From: Caldisericaceae bacterium
Lineage (GTDB): Bacteria > Calditrichota > Calditrichia > Calditrichales > Calditrichaceae
Direction: 5' to 3'
Assembly: GCA_021160885.1 (NCBI GenBank)
Contig: JAGHBR010000052.1
Location: 1-7,034 of the forward strand
Length of the DNA stretch: 7,034 nt
A model generated the notes under the pieces. That model did not search any database and was not told the DNA's origin. It worked only from the letters and a program-made list of their open reading frames with translations. Every line of letters begins with the position of its first letter. Positions within the stretch are counted from its first letter, which is position 1. Shown one piece after another: positions 6,696 to 7,034 of the stretch. The position numbers and the translations under genes are program-made.

Positions 6696-6730
6696 AATTC
6701 ATCACAAAACAAATGAAATCTTTTTGTCGG

Positions 6731-6746
6731 TGCAAAATATTTGGCA
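6731..6746 (-). promoter_or_regulatory. Candidate sigma-54 (-24/-12) promoter of the kinase-regulator-HAD operon
   Basis: Minus-strand TGCCAAATATTTTGCA matches the sigma-54 consensus TGGCAC-R-N4-TTGCW at 10 of 12 defined positions, with the correct 12-base period between the -24 and -12 elements and an intact TTGCA. The second G of the -24 GG is C, which is normally well conserved, so this is tentative. Transcription would begin near 6720, giving a leader of about 65 nt. The regulator of this operon is a sigma-54 activator, so autoregulation would be consistent. The same 16 bases are also an imperfect palindrome (14 of 16 positions agree), an alternative reading as a protein-binding dyad. Confidence 0.35.
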
Positions 6747-6751
6747 GTCAA

Positions 6752-7034
6752 AAGGTTAAGGATATTAGGGTGTAATAGTTAAGAGTAAGAAAATTTTAGA
6801 CCTGATCAAAGTGGGATAATTTTAAAGTGGAGAATTGAATCCCTTGAGAAGAGGGAGGGGCTTGTTTGGTGAAAATCCCCCCTTCAGTTTCGCCTGGCAT
6901 TGTGGAACGTAATAGGATCCCCCCTTTAATTCCCCCTTTATTAAGGAGGAAATAAAAAGGGGTATCGAGGATCATGCACAACAAATAAACTGTAAACTTA
7001 TGAATAATTTTTATTCTGAATTCTTAAAAAAGAT
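6752..7034. other. Upstream intergenic region of the operon, no gene
   Basis: No ORF with coding character is present. A 62-codon open frame on the minus strand (6796-6984) is rich in Gly-Gly-Ile and results from translating the C-rich repeat. Besides the palindromic repeat there is a small hairpin TCCCT/AGGGA (6840-6844 and 6852-6856) and an AT-rich stretch (6984-7034). Whatever gene lies beyond 7034 cannot be seen. Confidence 0.6.
6916..6973. repeat. Palindromic C-rich/G-rich intergenic repeat element
   Basis: Nested stems fold this stretch: TTCCCCCTT (6930-6938) with AAGGAGGAA (6943-6951; one mismatch, TATT loop), CCCCTTT (6921-6927) with AAAGGGG (6956-6962), and GATCC (6916-6920) with GGATC (6969-6973) with a bulge. 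A second ATCCCCCCTT (6875-6884) repeats the one at 6917-6926. From memory, CCCCCTTTAAT...AAGGGGG palindromes occur dispersed between genes of many bacteria; no search was done. It sits about 260 bp upstream of the kinase start. Confidence 0.6.

Noticed and set aside
5173..6716. Short open frames inside the kinase gene on both strands (5173-5355, 5488-5718, 5905-6138, 6531-6716)
   Set aside because: They lie in other frames of the propeller and membrane region; their composition follows the repeated Asp/Gly codons of the real gene.
6656..6751. In-frame N-terminal extension of the kinase from a codon at 6751
   Set aside because: The extra 32 residues are Cys/Phe-rich and unlike a domain, would bury the signal peptide, and would overlap the promoter candidate; ATG 6655 has a good ribosome site.
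6796..6984. Minus-strand 62-codon open frame upstream of the operon
   Set aside because: Its Gly-Gly-Ile pattern comes from the palindromic C-rich repeat, and no ribosome site supports it.
6987..6997. Direct repeat AAACTGTAAAC also present at 6671-6681
   Set aside because: An 11-base match in AT-rich intergenic DNA, with only half of the dyad present at the distal copy; too weak to claim as a second operator.

Overview
The window looks like chromosomal DNA from a member of the FCB-type bacteria, most likely a Calditrichota (Caldithrix-like) or Ignavibacteria-like organism. Three things suggest this: a type IX secretion (T9SS) sorting tail with the NFPNPFNP signature at the end of the first gene, the moderately AT-rich and A/T-tract-rich intergenic DNA, and a cell-surface style FG-GAP/ASPIC domain. 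The assignment to a phylum is an inference from protein style and was not tested by search.

Layout. Bases 2-1137 (+) hold the 3' end of a large secreted protein made of tandem cadherin/Ig-like repeats and ending in a T9SS type A sorting domain. The reading frame is broken at a six-T run (676-681), so the sorting tail lies in the -1 frame relative to the repeats. Bases 1138-1596 are a convergent intergenic region with a good intrinsic terminator, a nearly perfect 29-bp inverted repeat spanning 303 bp, and a nested imperfect repeat. Bases 6655 down to 1597 (- strand) form one tight three-gene operon: a 1041-aa membrane sensor histidine kinase, a 480-aa NtrC-type sigma-54 activator response regulator (joined to the kinase by an ATGA overlap), and a 156-aa small HAD-family 'soluble P-type ATPase-like' protein starting 23 nt after the regulator. 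Bases 6656-7034 are the upstream region of this operon, with a sigma-54-like promoter candidate, an inverted repeat in the 5' UTR, and a palindromic C-rich/G-rich repeat element.

How it may work. The kinase has an export signal, seven FG-GAP/VCBS calcium-binding-type repeats (likely a complete seven-bladed propeller), an ASPIC/UnbV domain, three membrane helices, a GAF-like domain, a coiled coil, and a complete HisKA/HATPase core. It therefore probably senses something outside the inner membrane and passes phosphate to Asp55 of the adjacent regulator, which would activate sigma-54 promoters, possibly including its own. The kinase fusion is the most notable item here; the frameshift separating a T9SS tail from its cargo is the second. 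No tRNA, rRNA, CRISPR array or transposase gene was seen.
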